Positions 46,668 to 57,231 of a stretch of 64,000 nt of DNA are shown here, in pieces (positions within the stretch are counted from its first letter, which is position 1; every line of letters begins with the position of its first letter). Source of the stretch: Zanthoxylum bungeanum (taxonomy: Eukaryota > Streptophyta > Magnoliopsida > Sapindales > Rutaceae); the NCBI GenBank assembly GCA_019454045.1, contig SKCR01029093.1, forward strand, positions 62,001 to 126,000. The letters are read 5' to 3'. The position numbers and the translations under genes are program-made. The notes below the pieces were generated by a model, which saw only the letters and a program-made list of their open reading frames with translations, ran no database searches and was not told the DNA's origin.

Positions 46668-46810
46668 CGTTCGAACGCGTTCCGAAACGCTGCACGAACG
46701 CATGTTTTCTGTCTGGTCCCGTTCGAACGTGTTATCAAACGCTATACGACGTGAACCTTCTGTTTACCGTTCGAACGCGTTTACGAACGCTACACGAACG
46801 CGCGCACACT
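46668..46810 (+). repeat. Cluster of CGTTCGAACG palindromes in the D 5' LTR
   Basis: Copies start at 46668, 46720 and 46768, each followed by AACGC and ACGAACG words. The cluster is CpG-rich in an AT-rich LTR. It recurs at 52675, 52727 and 52775 in the 3' LTR. Confidence 0.8.
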
Positions 46811-47362
46811 GAACTGAGTCTGTCTTATCATATTCATGCATAATTGCCTCTTGGTTGATCTTTCTTGTGTTATATAGCCAACTATATCATTCGTATCCCT
46901 GCATTTATCCATTCTATGTGTTCTTGGGATTGTATTCAAGCATGATTAGGCTGTTAGCATATTATTTGGTTAATAGGTTCATGAGATAGTACTCAAGCAT
47001 GATTAGGTTGTTATTAGTTTTCCATACCATAGGATTGAAATATGTTCATGAAATTGCCATGTGATGTTGCATGTTGTGATGAACTTGTTGATGTATGCAT
47101 ATGAATTTAGAAGCATGATACCCTTGGAAATAAGTGTTACTTCAGCTTGTTTAAATTATTATATAAATCCTTTCATTACAAGTGACATGAGTAAGGGACC
47201 ATTCCGAACCCAACGGTTGAGGTCTTCCCTTGCGAGGGGTGAGTGCGGCATTAAATCTCATTTTCCCGGTTCACACCGGTGGCGACTCCATATTATTTAG
47301 TACTTCCCAACTAGTGCCGCGAGCCTAGAAACAGCGTCGCCCAGGTTCTGTTGTCTACAGTC

Positions 47363-47380
47363 TGGCGACTCCACTGGGGA
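47363..47380 (+). other. Primer binding site of D
   Basis: TGGCGACTCCACTGGGGA starts four bases after the LTR. The TGGCG opening and position suit a tRNA-complementary site; the tRNA was not identified. Confidence 0.65.
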
Positions 47381-47900
47381 TAGAGATTTGGCCCCGAAAT
47401 ATTGTCTTGTAATGTTTGGATTTATGTTTTAATTGACCATGTCTATAGTGGATAAGTGGGGGTTTAATCAAGGGCACTTTGAGGCTAGGTAATGGTTTGG
47501 TGTCTTCCTTCACTCACTACCTTTCTAGAAGGAAAAGCTGTGAGGACACCTATATGGCCATCTACTCGTAGCCTTTGTGATGGACTAATTTGGAGGACTC
47601 GTTGTTTATTCCTGACACCAAGCGATAAGAGCCTAAGAGGCTTTGGGTACTTAAGTGAGCCTCGCTCCACCTTCCCTCTGGGGGATCTACAACGGGAAAT
47701 CCATTTGACAGTCCGTCACACACCATAGCTCATTGGCACGTACCTTAGTGTATAAAAAAAGGGTGCGCTCACTTGGTTGCTCGAACCCTTGAGTGGGGAG
47801 ACCTAGTTGTGGGCCATCCTTCGCCGGTGAGAGCCTTTGTCTATACTCTCGCTAACCCACCCATAGACCGGTTGTATGGTTAAGGTAACAATTATTTCCT
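47381..47900 (+). other. D interior, unassigned
   Basis: No domain or clear repeat is seen. Short open frames on both strands lack recognisable motifs. Confidence 0.5.
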
Positions 47901-48370
47901 TGAGTATGTGCTTGTGGACCATCCTCATTTGGATGCAGTTGGACTATTGTCAGAAATGCGGGCTTGCTGGGCCATTTAAACTGGGGCAAGTTCGTACCGT
48001 ATGACTATTAGGCCCAAAGCTTCTGAATTGTTGATGGGCCATTATGTAAAAATTGTTATGTTTGCATTATCTCTCTTCTATGCTTGTGTTGGGGAACATC
48101 ATCGTTTGGATCCATTTGGACCATTTGTCATGAGATATGGGCTTGTTGGGCCATTTAAACTGGGACAAGAACATATTTTATGATGATTGGGCCGAAGGCT
48201 TCTAAGTGTTGATGAGCCACCTTGTGCTTGTGTTCGGAATGTTACCATTTGGATTTAGTTGGGCTCCTTGCCATGAGACGTGAACTTGTTGGGCCATTTA
48301 AACTGGGATGAGTTCACTCCTATGACAGTTAGCCCAAAAACTTCTAAAATGATAATGAGCTGATTTGTTT
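47901..48370 (+). repeat. Degenerate 140-180-bp tandem repeat in D
   Basis: Marker GGGCCATTTAAACTGGG occurs at 47969, 48148 and 48291, with related flanks such as GTGCTTGTG and CCATTTGGAT. Confidence 0.7.
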
Positions 48371-48904
48371 GAAGATTTTAGTTGATTCAATATGTTATAT
48401 ATGTTACATGCATCTCATGCACATCATGCATACATGCATCATGTTAACCCTTGTGTTCTGGAAGCCATCATAGATTCCCGTTGGGTTAGGAAAGAATGAA
48501 GATTTGTCAAAGGACTATTGACCAGCATGAACAAGATAGCCAACGAGGAATCCTCAGAATAAGCAAACAGAAAAGATAAGATAGCCATTCAGAAATTGGG
48601 AAATGAAGACAGTGAGACTGTTAGACTTGTAAAAGAAAACGAGTTCACAGAACCTATCAGCGTAGACAGATTGAAGAAATAGCTTGTCTGAGGAAGAGAA
48701 GGCTAAGCAGTCATCAAGAGAATTGATGGAAGACCTAACCCAACGGGATAAGAAAACTCATGCATACATGCATACACGTAACCTATATTGCATCTTTTTG
48801 TGTTTTGTGTAAACAGGTGTCGAAGACGGAAAAGGAAAGCGTCGAATGCAAGCCAACCAGAAGCAGCAACAGTACAATATCAGCGGTCTTCAAGAATGAA
48901 TCAC
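48371..48904 (+). other. D interior, unassigned A-rich segment
   Basis: Contains several CATGCATACATGC-type words (48415-48440, 48760-48775). No protein domain was recognised. Confidence 0.45.
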
Positions 48905-49440
48905 ATGGGCGAGGCCCATATCAGCGGTATCAGTTTGGGGCGAGGCCCATATCAGTCTGTGGGCGAGGCCCACATCAGTTTGGGGCGAGACCCATATCAG
49001 TAGTATCAGTTTGGGACGAGGCCCATATCAGTCTGGGGGCGAGGCCCACATCAGTTTGGGGCGAGGCCCATATCAGCAGTATCAGTTTGGGGCGAGGCCC
49101 ATATCAGTCTGGGGGCGAGGCCCACATCAGTTTGGGGCGAGGCCCCATATCAGCAGTATCAGTTTGGGGCGAGGCCCATATCAGTCTGGGGGCGAGGCCC
49201 ACATCAGTTTGGGGCGAGGCCCATATCAGCAGTATCAGTTTGGGGCGAGGCCCATATCAGTCTGGGGGGCGAGGCCCACATCAGTTTGGGCGAAGCCCAT
49301 ATCAATCTGGGGGCGAGGCCCGCATTAGTATCAGTTTGGGGCGAAGCCCATATCAATCTGGGGGCAAGGCCCGCATTAGTATCAGTTTGGGGCGAGGCCC
49401 ATATCAGTTTGGGGCGAGGCCCACATCAGTGTCAGTTTGG
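48905..49440 (+). repeat. GGGGCGAGGCCCATATCAG repeats with 76-bp higher-order period
   Basis: The basic unit is 22 to 25 bases (CAGTTTGGGGCGAGGCCCA). CAGTCTGGGGG marks higher-order units at 49029, 49105, 49182 and 49258. A long open frame across it is only a by-product of the repeat. Confidence 0.9.
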
Positions 49441-49735
49441 GGGTGAGGCCCACCTCAGTACCAGTTCAGGGTCGAGGACCCACTACATCATCAGTTCGAG
49501 GACGAGGTCCCTATTGTCAGGGGTGTTGGGTCGAGGTGCCCCCGTTGTCGGTTGTAGTTTCGGGTCGAGGTGCCCAGGGTTGAGGACCCACTACATCATC
49601 AGTTCGAGGATGAGGTCCCTATTGTCAGCGGTGTTGGGTCAAGGTGCCCAGGGTCGAGGTACCCCCATTGTCGGTTGTAGTTTCGGGTCGAGGTGCCCAG
49701 GGTCGAGGATCCACTACATCATCATCAGCATCAGT
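49441..49735 (+). repeat. ~107-124-bp tandem repeat in D
   Basis: GACCCACTACATC or a variant occurs at 49477, 49584 and 49708. Each is followed by TTCGAGGA and GTGTTGGGTC segments in the fuller copies. Confidence 0.8.
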
Positions 49736-49880
49736 TTCGGGAATGAATCCCAAGGCTGAGGCCCACATCATCAGATTTTGGAATGAATCCAGGGAATGAA
49801 TCCCAAGGCTGAGGCCCACATCATCAGATTTTGGAATGAATCCCAGGGCCGAGGCCCACATCAGCATCAGTTTGGGGCGA
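49736..49880 (+). repeat. ~41-54-bp GAATGAATCCC repeat in D
   Basis: GAATGAATCCCAAGGCTGAG at 49741 and 49795 and a variant at 49836. Confidence 0.78.
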
Positions 49881-50014
49881 GGCCCGTATTAGCATCAGTA
49901 TCAGTCTTGCCGGGTATGGCACTATGGTGGCGAGGCCCCCATCTTTATCAGTATCAGTCCTACCGGGTATGGCATTCTGGGGGCGAGGTACACATTACAT
50001 CAGATTAGTTTAGT

Positions 50015-50245
50015 CCGGGAATGGACAGCTCGGGAATGAGCACGCCAAGAATGGCACTCCGAGAATGGAGATGTAGTCCGGGAATGGACAGTCCGGGAAT
50101 GGACAGCTCGGGAATGAGCACGCCAAGAATGGCACTCCGAGAATGGAGATGTAGTCCGGGAATGGACAGTCCAGGAATGGACAGCTCGGGAATGAGCACG
50201 CCAAGAATGGCACTCCGAGAATGGAGATATACTCCGAGAATGGAA
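50015..50245 (+). repeat. 78-bp tandem repeat in D, three copies
   Basis: CAGCTCGGGAATGAGCACG at 50026, 50104 and 50182, exactly 78 bases apart, with CCGAGAATGGAGAT in each. Confidence 0.92.
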
Positions 50246-50304
50246 ATACAGTTCAGGAATGAACAAGCCGGGAATGGCACTCCAAGAATGGAAGCATAGT
50301 TCGA

Positions 50305-50800
50305 GAATGAACACCTCACAGTAAAGGTTCGGGAATGGACCAACTCACAGTAACAGTTCGGGGATGAGCACCTCACAGTGACGGTTCGGGAATGGACCAA
50401 CTCACAGTAACGGTTCGGGAATGGACCACCTTACAGTAAAAGGTTCGGGAATGGACCAACTCACAGTAACAGTTCGGGAATGAACACCTCACAGTAACAG
50501 TTCGGGAATGAACAACTCACAGTAACGGTTCGGGAATGGACCAACTCACAGTAACGGTTCGGGAATGGACCACCTTACAGTAAAAGGTTCGGGAATGGAC
50601 CAACTCACAGTAACAGTTCGGGAATGAACACCTCACAGTAACGGTTCGGGAATGGACCAACTCACAGTAACGGTTCGGGAATGGACCAACTCACAGTAAC
50701 GGTACGGGAATGGACCAACTCACAGTAACGGTTCGAGAATGGACCACCTTACAGTAACGGTTCGGGAATGGACCACATCACAACACGGTTCGGGAATGAA
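50305..50800 (+). repeat. 29-bp minisatellite in D, about 16 copies
   Basis: Unit GTTCGGGAATGGACCAAC followed by TCACAGTAACG, with variants CACC and AAAGG. The copies are contiguous. It shares GGGAATG with the 78-bp repeat. Confidence 0.92.
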
Positions 50801-50940
50801 CCAGGGGTCGCAGCACCTCACCACCCAAATCAACTCAGACACGTGGAAAGTCAAGTGGCAGTTGGCTAGCCAGGTAAGTGAAAATGCATTGCATAACTTT
50901 GATAGGATTGTCACTGTTACACATTACACAAGTCCCATCA

Positions 50941-50953
50941 AAGTGGGGGCGAC
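50941..50953 (+). other. Polypurine tract of D
   Basis: AAGTGGGGGCGAC abuts the 3' LTR start TGTAGGCATTGC. Confidence 0.7.
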
Positions 50954-53357
50954 TGTAGGCATTGCATTTTTGCATGTGAAATCCGATGTTGAGCCTCATT
51001 TGGAGGCACTATCTTTTAAGTCGCGGAAATCGCGGGAAACGGACGTCGGAAGGGAAGAGTCAAGAATTGACGGTTTTGTTGGATTTAGTTCACGTGTTTA
51101 GCTTCGGGTCCGCTGTTGGATCTCCGTTTTAAAACTTAACCTTAGCCTTAGCCCATTAAATCACATCCAATAACATTTAAAATATATGTCACAAATTAAA
51201 ATTAAAACTAATTAAACTAAAATCAAATTAAATTAAAATAATTGAAATTAAAATAACCAATTGAATTAATTAAATAAAACAAAATAAAATTAATTAAACA
51301 TTTACCAATTAAATAATAATTAAAAAAATTATTAAAACAAATAAAATCTAAATAATCACCTACCAAAATAATAAAAATACTTACCCAAATTAAAGAAATT
51401 GCATGCCTAATTAAATTCAATCAACAAATATTATTCCTAATAAAAATATATTATTCCTAACTTAAAATATTGTATGCCTAATCAACACAAACTAAATATA
51501 CTACCTCCTAATCTAAACCAATCTTGTCTCCCTCAAATCCATTGATTTCCTTCTTTAACACTAAATCAAATCCCTATCCATGCAAACCCTAATTGACAAC
51601 TATAAAACACACACTAAACCAACACCCTAAAACTCTCTAACTCACGGCCAAAATAAAACAAAAAAAGCACAAACTGACAGCCGAGAGCCCCTCACGTCCC
51701 TCACCCCTCGCCATCTCACAAATCAGCCATGACGAATAAATAAACAAACCTCACTAATCTTCACAAAGATTCACACATCAGGCCACATGCCCCTCAAAGC
51801 ACTCCACACCTAATCAACCTTCAATGCAAACTATACCACTGATCATGTAACAAAAGCCACCCAACAACCACTACCCTTCAGCAGCCACGTAGTCTTCACG
51901 CATAGACACCTTTTCCAACTCTACAACAATCATCCACCCTTCTCGGCCCATGAAGTGAACAAACAACAAATAAACACCCCACTCGCACGCCAAAAAACCA
52001 CCCTCAACACTCAAGAAATGCCTCAGATCAGCACCAACTAGCAGCACACCACACTGCCCATTGCCGCTTGCCCCTCAACAGCCCCAACTTCACTCAAGCC
52101 ACACACTGCCCATTAAACACACTACACTCACGCCTATTTACCCCACTGCACTGCCAGTGAACTACCCTCACAAACACTCCTAAAACAGTCCCAGAATAGT
52201 TCCCAGAAACTGCATAAGACAGTAATGAAAACTACCCCTGAAACCTTAAAAAACTGCCCCCAAACCAGCCCAAATAACCCACAAAACAGTCCCTCAATTA
52301 CCAAAAACAGTGAGCAGCGAAGCGGCAGCGAAATAGCAGCAAAACGGAGTGAAAACAGCGAGCAAAACAGCGAAACAGCGAGGTAAAACGCAAACCAGTG
52401 AACCAGAAAAGTTGCGGAGTGATAGCCCTTCCGACGGTTGTAAACGCGAGTCCGGAAGACGACTTAAAAGGTTAGACCTGAGGGTACCTTTCACACCTTT
52501 TTTATTTGATTTTTATTGATTCTTTTAATTGTGTTTTAATTATTTATTGAATATTGTTTACTACAATGATTTGCCGCGCCCTTTAATCTGTTGTTATGTA
52601 CGAGAAGTCATATATTCATATGTTCATGTATGTGTCATGTTGTTTACTGCATTTTGGAGGTCACTCCTATAACCCGTTCGAACGCGTTCCGAAACGCTGC
52701 ACGAACGCATGTTTTCTGTCTGGTCCCGTTCGAACGCGTTATCAAACGCTATACGGACGCGAACCTTCTGTTTACGTTCGAACGCGTTTACGAACGCGCG
52801 CACACTGAACTGAGTCTGTCTTATCATATTCATGCATAATTGCCTCTTGGTTGATCTTTCTTGTGTTATATAGCCAACTATATCATTCGTATCCCTGCAT
52901 TTATCCATTCTATGTGTTCTTGGGATTGTATTCAAGCATGATTAGGCTGTTAGCATATTATTTGGTTAATAGGTTCATGAGATAGTACTCAAGCATGATT
53001 AGGTTGTTATTAGTTTTCCATACCATAGGATTGAAATATGTTCATGAAATTGCCATATGATGTTGCATGTTGTGATGAACTTGTTGATGTATGCATATGA
53101 ATTTAGAAGCATGATACCCTTGGAAATAAGTGTTACTTCAGCTTGTTTAAATTATTATATAAATCCTTTCATTACAAGTGACATGAGTAAGGGACCATTC
53201 CGAACCCAACGGTTTGAGGTCTTCCCTTGCGAGGGGTGAGTGCGGCCTTAAATCTCATTTTCCCGGTTCACACCGGGTGGCGACTCCATATTATTTAGTA
53301 CTTCCCAACTAGTGCCGCGAGCCTAGAAACGGCGTCGCCCAGGTTCTGTTGTCTACA
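50954..53357 (+). repeat. 3' LTR of D (2404 bp, internally deleted)
   Basis: Matches the 5' LTR except for loss of about 835 bases equal to 45721-46552. The join lies after ATTGTTT, and both original ends carry TTT. Confidence 0.93.
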
Positions 53358-53362
53358 ATTGG
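53358..53362 (+). repeat. Target site duplication ATTGG (right) of D
   Basis: Identical to 44116-44120; C resumes immediately. Confidence 0.92.
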
Positions 53363-55205
53363 CACTTATCCAATTTGGGTTCTTAGTTTGGTATCATCCA
53401 AACGTTATGCCTGGCATACCCAAGTTATCAGGAATAAGAAACCTCGTTTCTTCCCTGTTCATATCCTATATGACATCTGTCAAACAGATTTATATGGAAC
53501 CTTATTCTAAATAAGTTTTGCACTGTTAATACATATCCTATTGAAGGAAACAATAGCTCAGAGCAACTCGTGATAAACCTTATCATGTCCAACAAAATTC
53601 GGTTTTAGTTCGGACACACCGTCTAACTGACATGTCTCGGGAGGAGTCCTCATATGAAAGAATACCGTACTCTTTCATGTACATATGAAACTTACTGCTT
53701 AAGTATTTTCCAATACGGTCTTACCGTGGAGGAATAATACTATAGCCGATCTGTTTTTCTATTTCGTGTCGAAACTCTAAAGTTTCCGATTTGTGTTCTT
53801 CAAAAGAAACACATAACCATAACGTGATGCCACATCCGTTAAGGTCACGAAATATTCATGTTCACATCTAGCCTAGCTAGATATGGGCCCACTTACTTCA
53901 CCATGAATATGGCTAACAGATCGGTGGCCCTTTTACTATTACCAAGGAAATAGTATTTTAGGTACTTTACCTAATAAAATAGATTCGCAGACCTTATTTG
54001 AATAGTCAAATCAGTCCTAGTACCCACTCTTCAAAAGTGTGGATATACGAGTCTCGTTTAATTGTGACCTAGACAACAATGCCACAAATAAGTCTCTATT
54101 GATCAAATCAATTTGAGCTATTTATTTGTCATTTTTATATGTTTGAGATTTTATTATATTCAAAATATAAATTCTGTTATTCACATCTAATGTGTTTATC
54201 TCAGTATCATCTTTATATAATAAAACACTTTAGTGTTCTAGAATATAAAGGTTTATCCGCAACGGATTAAACACCGATATAGAGATAATGTCTCTAGTCA
54301 AACTAGTTACATTATAACAGTTCCTAATTTAAGTACAAACCCAAAGGGTAGTTCCTAAACTTAGGTATCTACGGTCGAAACAGCGACTTTCGTCCCGTTT
54401 CCGATTTGCAGAGAAATCTCGGCTTGAAGTCAGTATCCAGCTCATAGCGGATTCTGAACATCAATACATATATTTTATGTACCACACTAAGTATTTAAAA
54501 TCCAATTTCAATACTAGTAGTGAACATAACTTTGACAGATATTTTTAAAGTTAGAGCCTCGCCCTTTCTTTAATTCCTTCGTGTCTGCCATATCCAAATG
54601 GTAGTCACTTTGGGATATGTCAATTATCTTTTCAATATTTCACAAACCTTTGGCCAAGCCTTGGGTTTTAGAATATCGAAATGATGTGCACCTTGTGCAA
54701 CTTGCCCAATTGCAAACTTTGACTTTTCTCCACTAGAATAGTCAATTAATTCTCCAAGAATTATTAATTGCAATTTTAATACCTTTTAAATCTAAAGATA
54801 GATTTATTGTCAAGTATATTAAATTAAGCACTAAAGTCATCATCACATAAATCTTCCAAAGATTTTATGCTCTACTATTTGCTTAATTATGGGCTTAGAT
54901 ATAACAAGTTATTTTATCCAATAAAGTAACCTATTATTTATTCCCAATATGAAAATTAAATCATTTAAAACATTTAATCCAAGGATTATATATTTTAAAT
55001 ATTCAACTTTTCAATTCTTTCTTGATTTCAATAGTCCAACTATTTAATCAATTTAATAAGGTACTATTCATTATAATGATTACAATAATCCAATTATTTA
55101 ATCAACTATAATTTTAATATTGATTACTATAATCTAATTATAAAATCAACTATCATTTTAATTCAATTATATTGATTACTATAATCCAATTATAAAATCA
55201 ACTAT
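53363..55205 (-). pseudogene. Copia C integrase, protease and gag remnants (reverse)
   Basis: On the minus strand it continues C upstream from the integrase C-terminal region. Relics match A at about 18100-18260 (start of this block), integrase core relics around 53560-53950, the pre-integrase segment near 54000-54090, protease near 54290-54520 and the degraded zinc knuckle region near 54570-54680. From 54900 to 55205 it matches the AT-rich segment upstream and within decayed gag. It ends abruptly at a copy of CTATATAGGGGAAGCTAT, so the gag start, leader and 5' LTR of C are lost. Confidence 0.8.
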
Positions 55206-55465
55206 ATAGGGGAAGCTATATATTCACTTCAATTAAAATTGGAGATTTAACTCACTCATGCCAAACAATTTAATCATAAGCCTAGGTTTACATGAATTTA
55301 AAATTGGAGATTTAGGTTTCATGCTAGGGATTTCAAATAAATCAAAGGAACAAGAAATGGAGACTTACTAGGCTTAAGGATTGCTTGTAGAAATAATAAA
55401 ATCCATTCTTTCTTGGTAATTTGCATGGCAAAAGAAAGCAAAATTTTCTATATAGGGGAAGCTAT
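55202..55465 (+). repeat. 18-bp direct repeat flanking 228 bp at the C breakpoint
   Basis: CTATATAGGGGAAGCTAT occurs at 55202-55219 and 55448-55465. Inside, AAAATTGGAGATTTA also occurs twice (about 55234 and 55300). It may be filler DNA from break repair or an insertion with an 18-bp duplication. Confidence 0.6.
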
Positions 55466-56594
55466 TTTCGTGAGGTTGGAGAAGACGAAGAAGAATAGTG
55501 ATACAAGTCTTTTTGTTCGCAAATAAAAGATTTTTTTTACAAATAAAATAATATTTTATTTTTAGCATATGTCAAAAAAACCTTAGTGCAATTCTCGCCA
55601 CATGTAGGGCGGGCCGGAAAAATGCTCATTTTCGACCTAGTTCTTATTAAAATTTTTTTAAAAAAAATACTTAACATGAAAGTTGTAGATCTATATCTAA
55701 GATTTCTAACGATATCAAGATCACTGAAAACAACACATCTGTAGCCCAAGTTATGATCAAAATACCAAGGGCTATTCAAAAATACAACTGAAATAAATGC
55801 ATACTGGAATTGGAAAAATAATTTCGAATATCTGAAAAAAAAAAAATTTACGAATGCAGACTCACTCATGCATGATTTTATGCTAGATAATATATCACAC
55901 ACCATGATCATGTCATGGTAACCAAAGTATTACGTATTTCATGATTTGGCTTTAGAAATGGGATCCTAATAATTTATTAACTTTGTGGTAAAATATTATT
56001 TCACTTCTTTTAAAATAATTTCTTATGATAGGTGGAAAAATAAAAATTCTCAAGGTGGTCCAACATGACCACTTAAATCTCTGCCTCCTTAAGCTCTTAT
56101 CGCCTTGATGTCAGAATTTCCTTAGTCAATTTCTCATTAGAAAAAAACTTAGAGCTTTCACGGCTAGTTCACTCTTATACTAATTCTTAAACATTTTAAG
56201 AGTTTAGTTTAAATCCTTTTAAATTTTGAATTTTAAATCTTTTATCCATTAATTAAATTAATCTTTAATTAAAAGACTAGATTTATTCAAAATCTAAACT
56301 TTCAGTTTTATTTTAAATTTTATAATTTAAAATTTAATTTGAATTAGCATTGATTTATTTAAAATGGATTAAAATAAAATTATCTCCTATGAGACAAGAA
56401 TCCATGTATTTTTATTTAATTTTTCTAGATAATTACTTATCAAGATAAGATAATTACACATAATTGGGTGGTTTGGTACAATCACACATAAGTCTCACGA
56501 TATAGAAATTGATGTTAAGTTAGAATCATGTTAGGGAAGTTGAAATGTCCCATTAGCATGTCATAAGCATGTTATGTCACGAGCACATCACGTA
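55466..56594 (+). other. AT-rich intergenic sequence, unassigned
   Basis: A minus-strand open frame at 55537-55911 has no recognisable domain. The words GAAAGTTGTAGATCTATATC (about 55678) resemble sequence often seen in plant retrotransposon LTRs, but I could not find element ends. Confidence 0.5.
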
Positions 56595-57050
56595 CACTAC
56601 AAGAATTAGACCATTTAGCGTCGAATTGTTTCGACGCCATAAGTGAAGATTTCGACGCAAATGATATTTAGCGTCGAAAAAATTAGACGCAAAAAATGGA
56701 CGATAAAATGTCGACGAAAACCACTTTTAGCGTCAAAATAATAAACTGCGACGCTAAAAAACAGTATTCTGCGTCCAATTTATTTCGACGCTAAAGTAAA
56801 TTGTTCGACGCTATATTGTATATTTGGCGACGAAATATATCGACGCAAAAATTCAAACTTTTAGCGTCGAAAGGTGTCGACGCTAAAGTATATTAAAAAA
56901 GTATTATATGTAAGCTTACAGCGACCATTTTTGTTACTATTAGCGTCGAAACTTGTCGACGCTAACGTATATTAAAAAAGAATTATATGTACGCTTACAA
57001 CGGCCATTTTGTATACTATTAGCGTCGAAATATTCGACGCTAAAAGTAAA
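56595..57050 (+). repeat. CACTA terminus and subterminal TTAGCGTCGAAA repeats
   Basis: TTTAGCGTCGAA or its complement TTCGACGCTAA occurs more than ten times between 56615 and 57045, often as facing pairs about 10 bases apart (for example 56860-56885, 56940-56962, 57019-57042). A ~77-bp segment with TATATTAAAAAAG is duplicated near 56887 and 56966. Such subterminal motifs bind the element-encoded TnpA. Confidence 0.88.
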
Positions 57051-57231
57051 AAATTTATTTTTTTAAAAATTAGTAATTTACTTATTTTTTGGTCTAAAAT
57101 ATTTAATTTAGTTGAAAAAAAATGTAATTAATGACGAAATATTATATTGAAATTTGTTTTAGAAAAAAGAAATATTATATTAAATTTATTTGTTCAAAAT
57201 GTTTATACAAAACCAAATATAAAATTAATTG

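Larger units (their letters stand above)
44121..47359 (+). repeat. 5' LTR of D (3239 bp)
   Basis: The TATA-like TATAAAAA is at 44771-44778. Four degenerate ~175-bp units lie at about 45960-46570, each with a GGCTTAGTA-like word and a CCGCGCC word. A CGTTCGAACG cluster is at 46668-46810. The end, from about 47200, carries the sequence also seen in solo LTR E. Confidence 0.93.
44121..53357 (+). mobile_element. Large non-coding LTR element D (LARD-like, 9.2 kb)
   Basis: Both ends are TGTAGGCATTGC...GTTGTCTACA LTRs with an ATTGG duplication, a primer site and a purine tract, but the 3.6 kb interior has no gag or pol domain. The interior is largely tandem repeats. It must have been mobilised with proteins supplied by another element, the definition of a large retrotransposon derivative. 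LTR lengths differ (3239 and 2404 bp) because of one internal deletion. It is inserted in copia C. Confidence 0.92.
30343..55205 (-). mobile_element. Copia element C, reverse orientation, split by B and D, 5' part lost
   Basis: The C 3' LTR occupies 30343-32405 plus 42415-42437 (interrupted by B). The purine tract is at 42438-42448, and decayed pol runs from 42449 to 44115 and from 53358 to about 55205 (interrupted by D). The element stops in the region upstream of gag and has no 5' LTR in the window. It is inserted in the integrase relic of A3, so it is younger than A3 and older than B and D. Confidence 0.87.

Noticed and set aside
48760..49446. 228-codon open frame
   Set aside because: It is a translation of the 76-bp tandem repeat in several frames at once; composition is low-complexity and no domain is seen.
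50005..50400. Overlapping minus-strand open frames of 67 to 131 codons
   Set aside because: They come from the 78-bp and 29-bp repeats, which leave several frames open together.
50305..50800. Regular 29-bp repeats resembling a CRISPR array
   Set aside because: Units are contiguous with no unique spacers, have variants typical of minisatellites, and lie inside a plant LTR element.
55537..55911. 124-codon minus-strand frame
   Set aside because: AT-rich, hydrophobic by composition, no domain and no neighbours supporting a gene.
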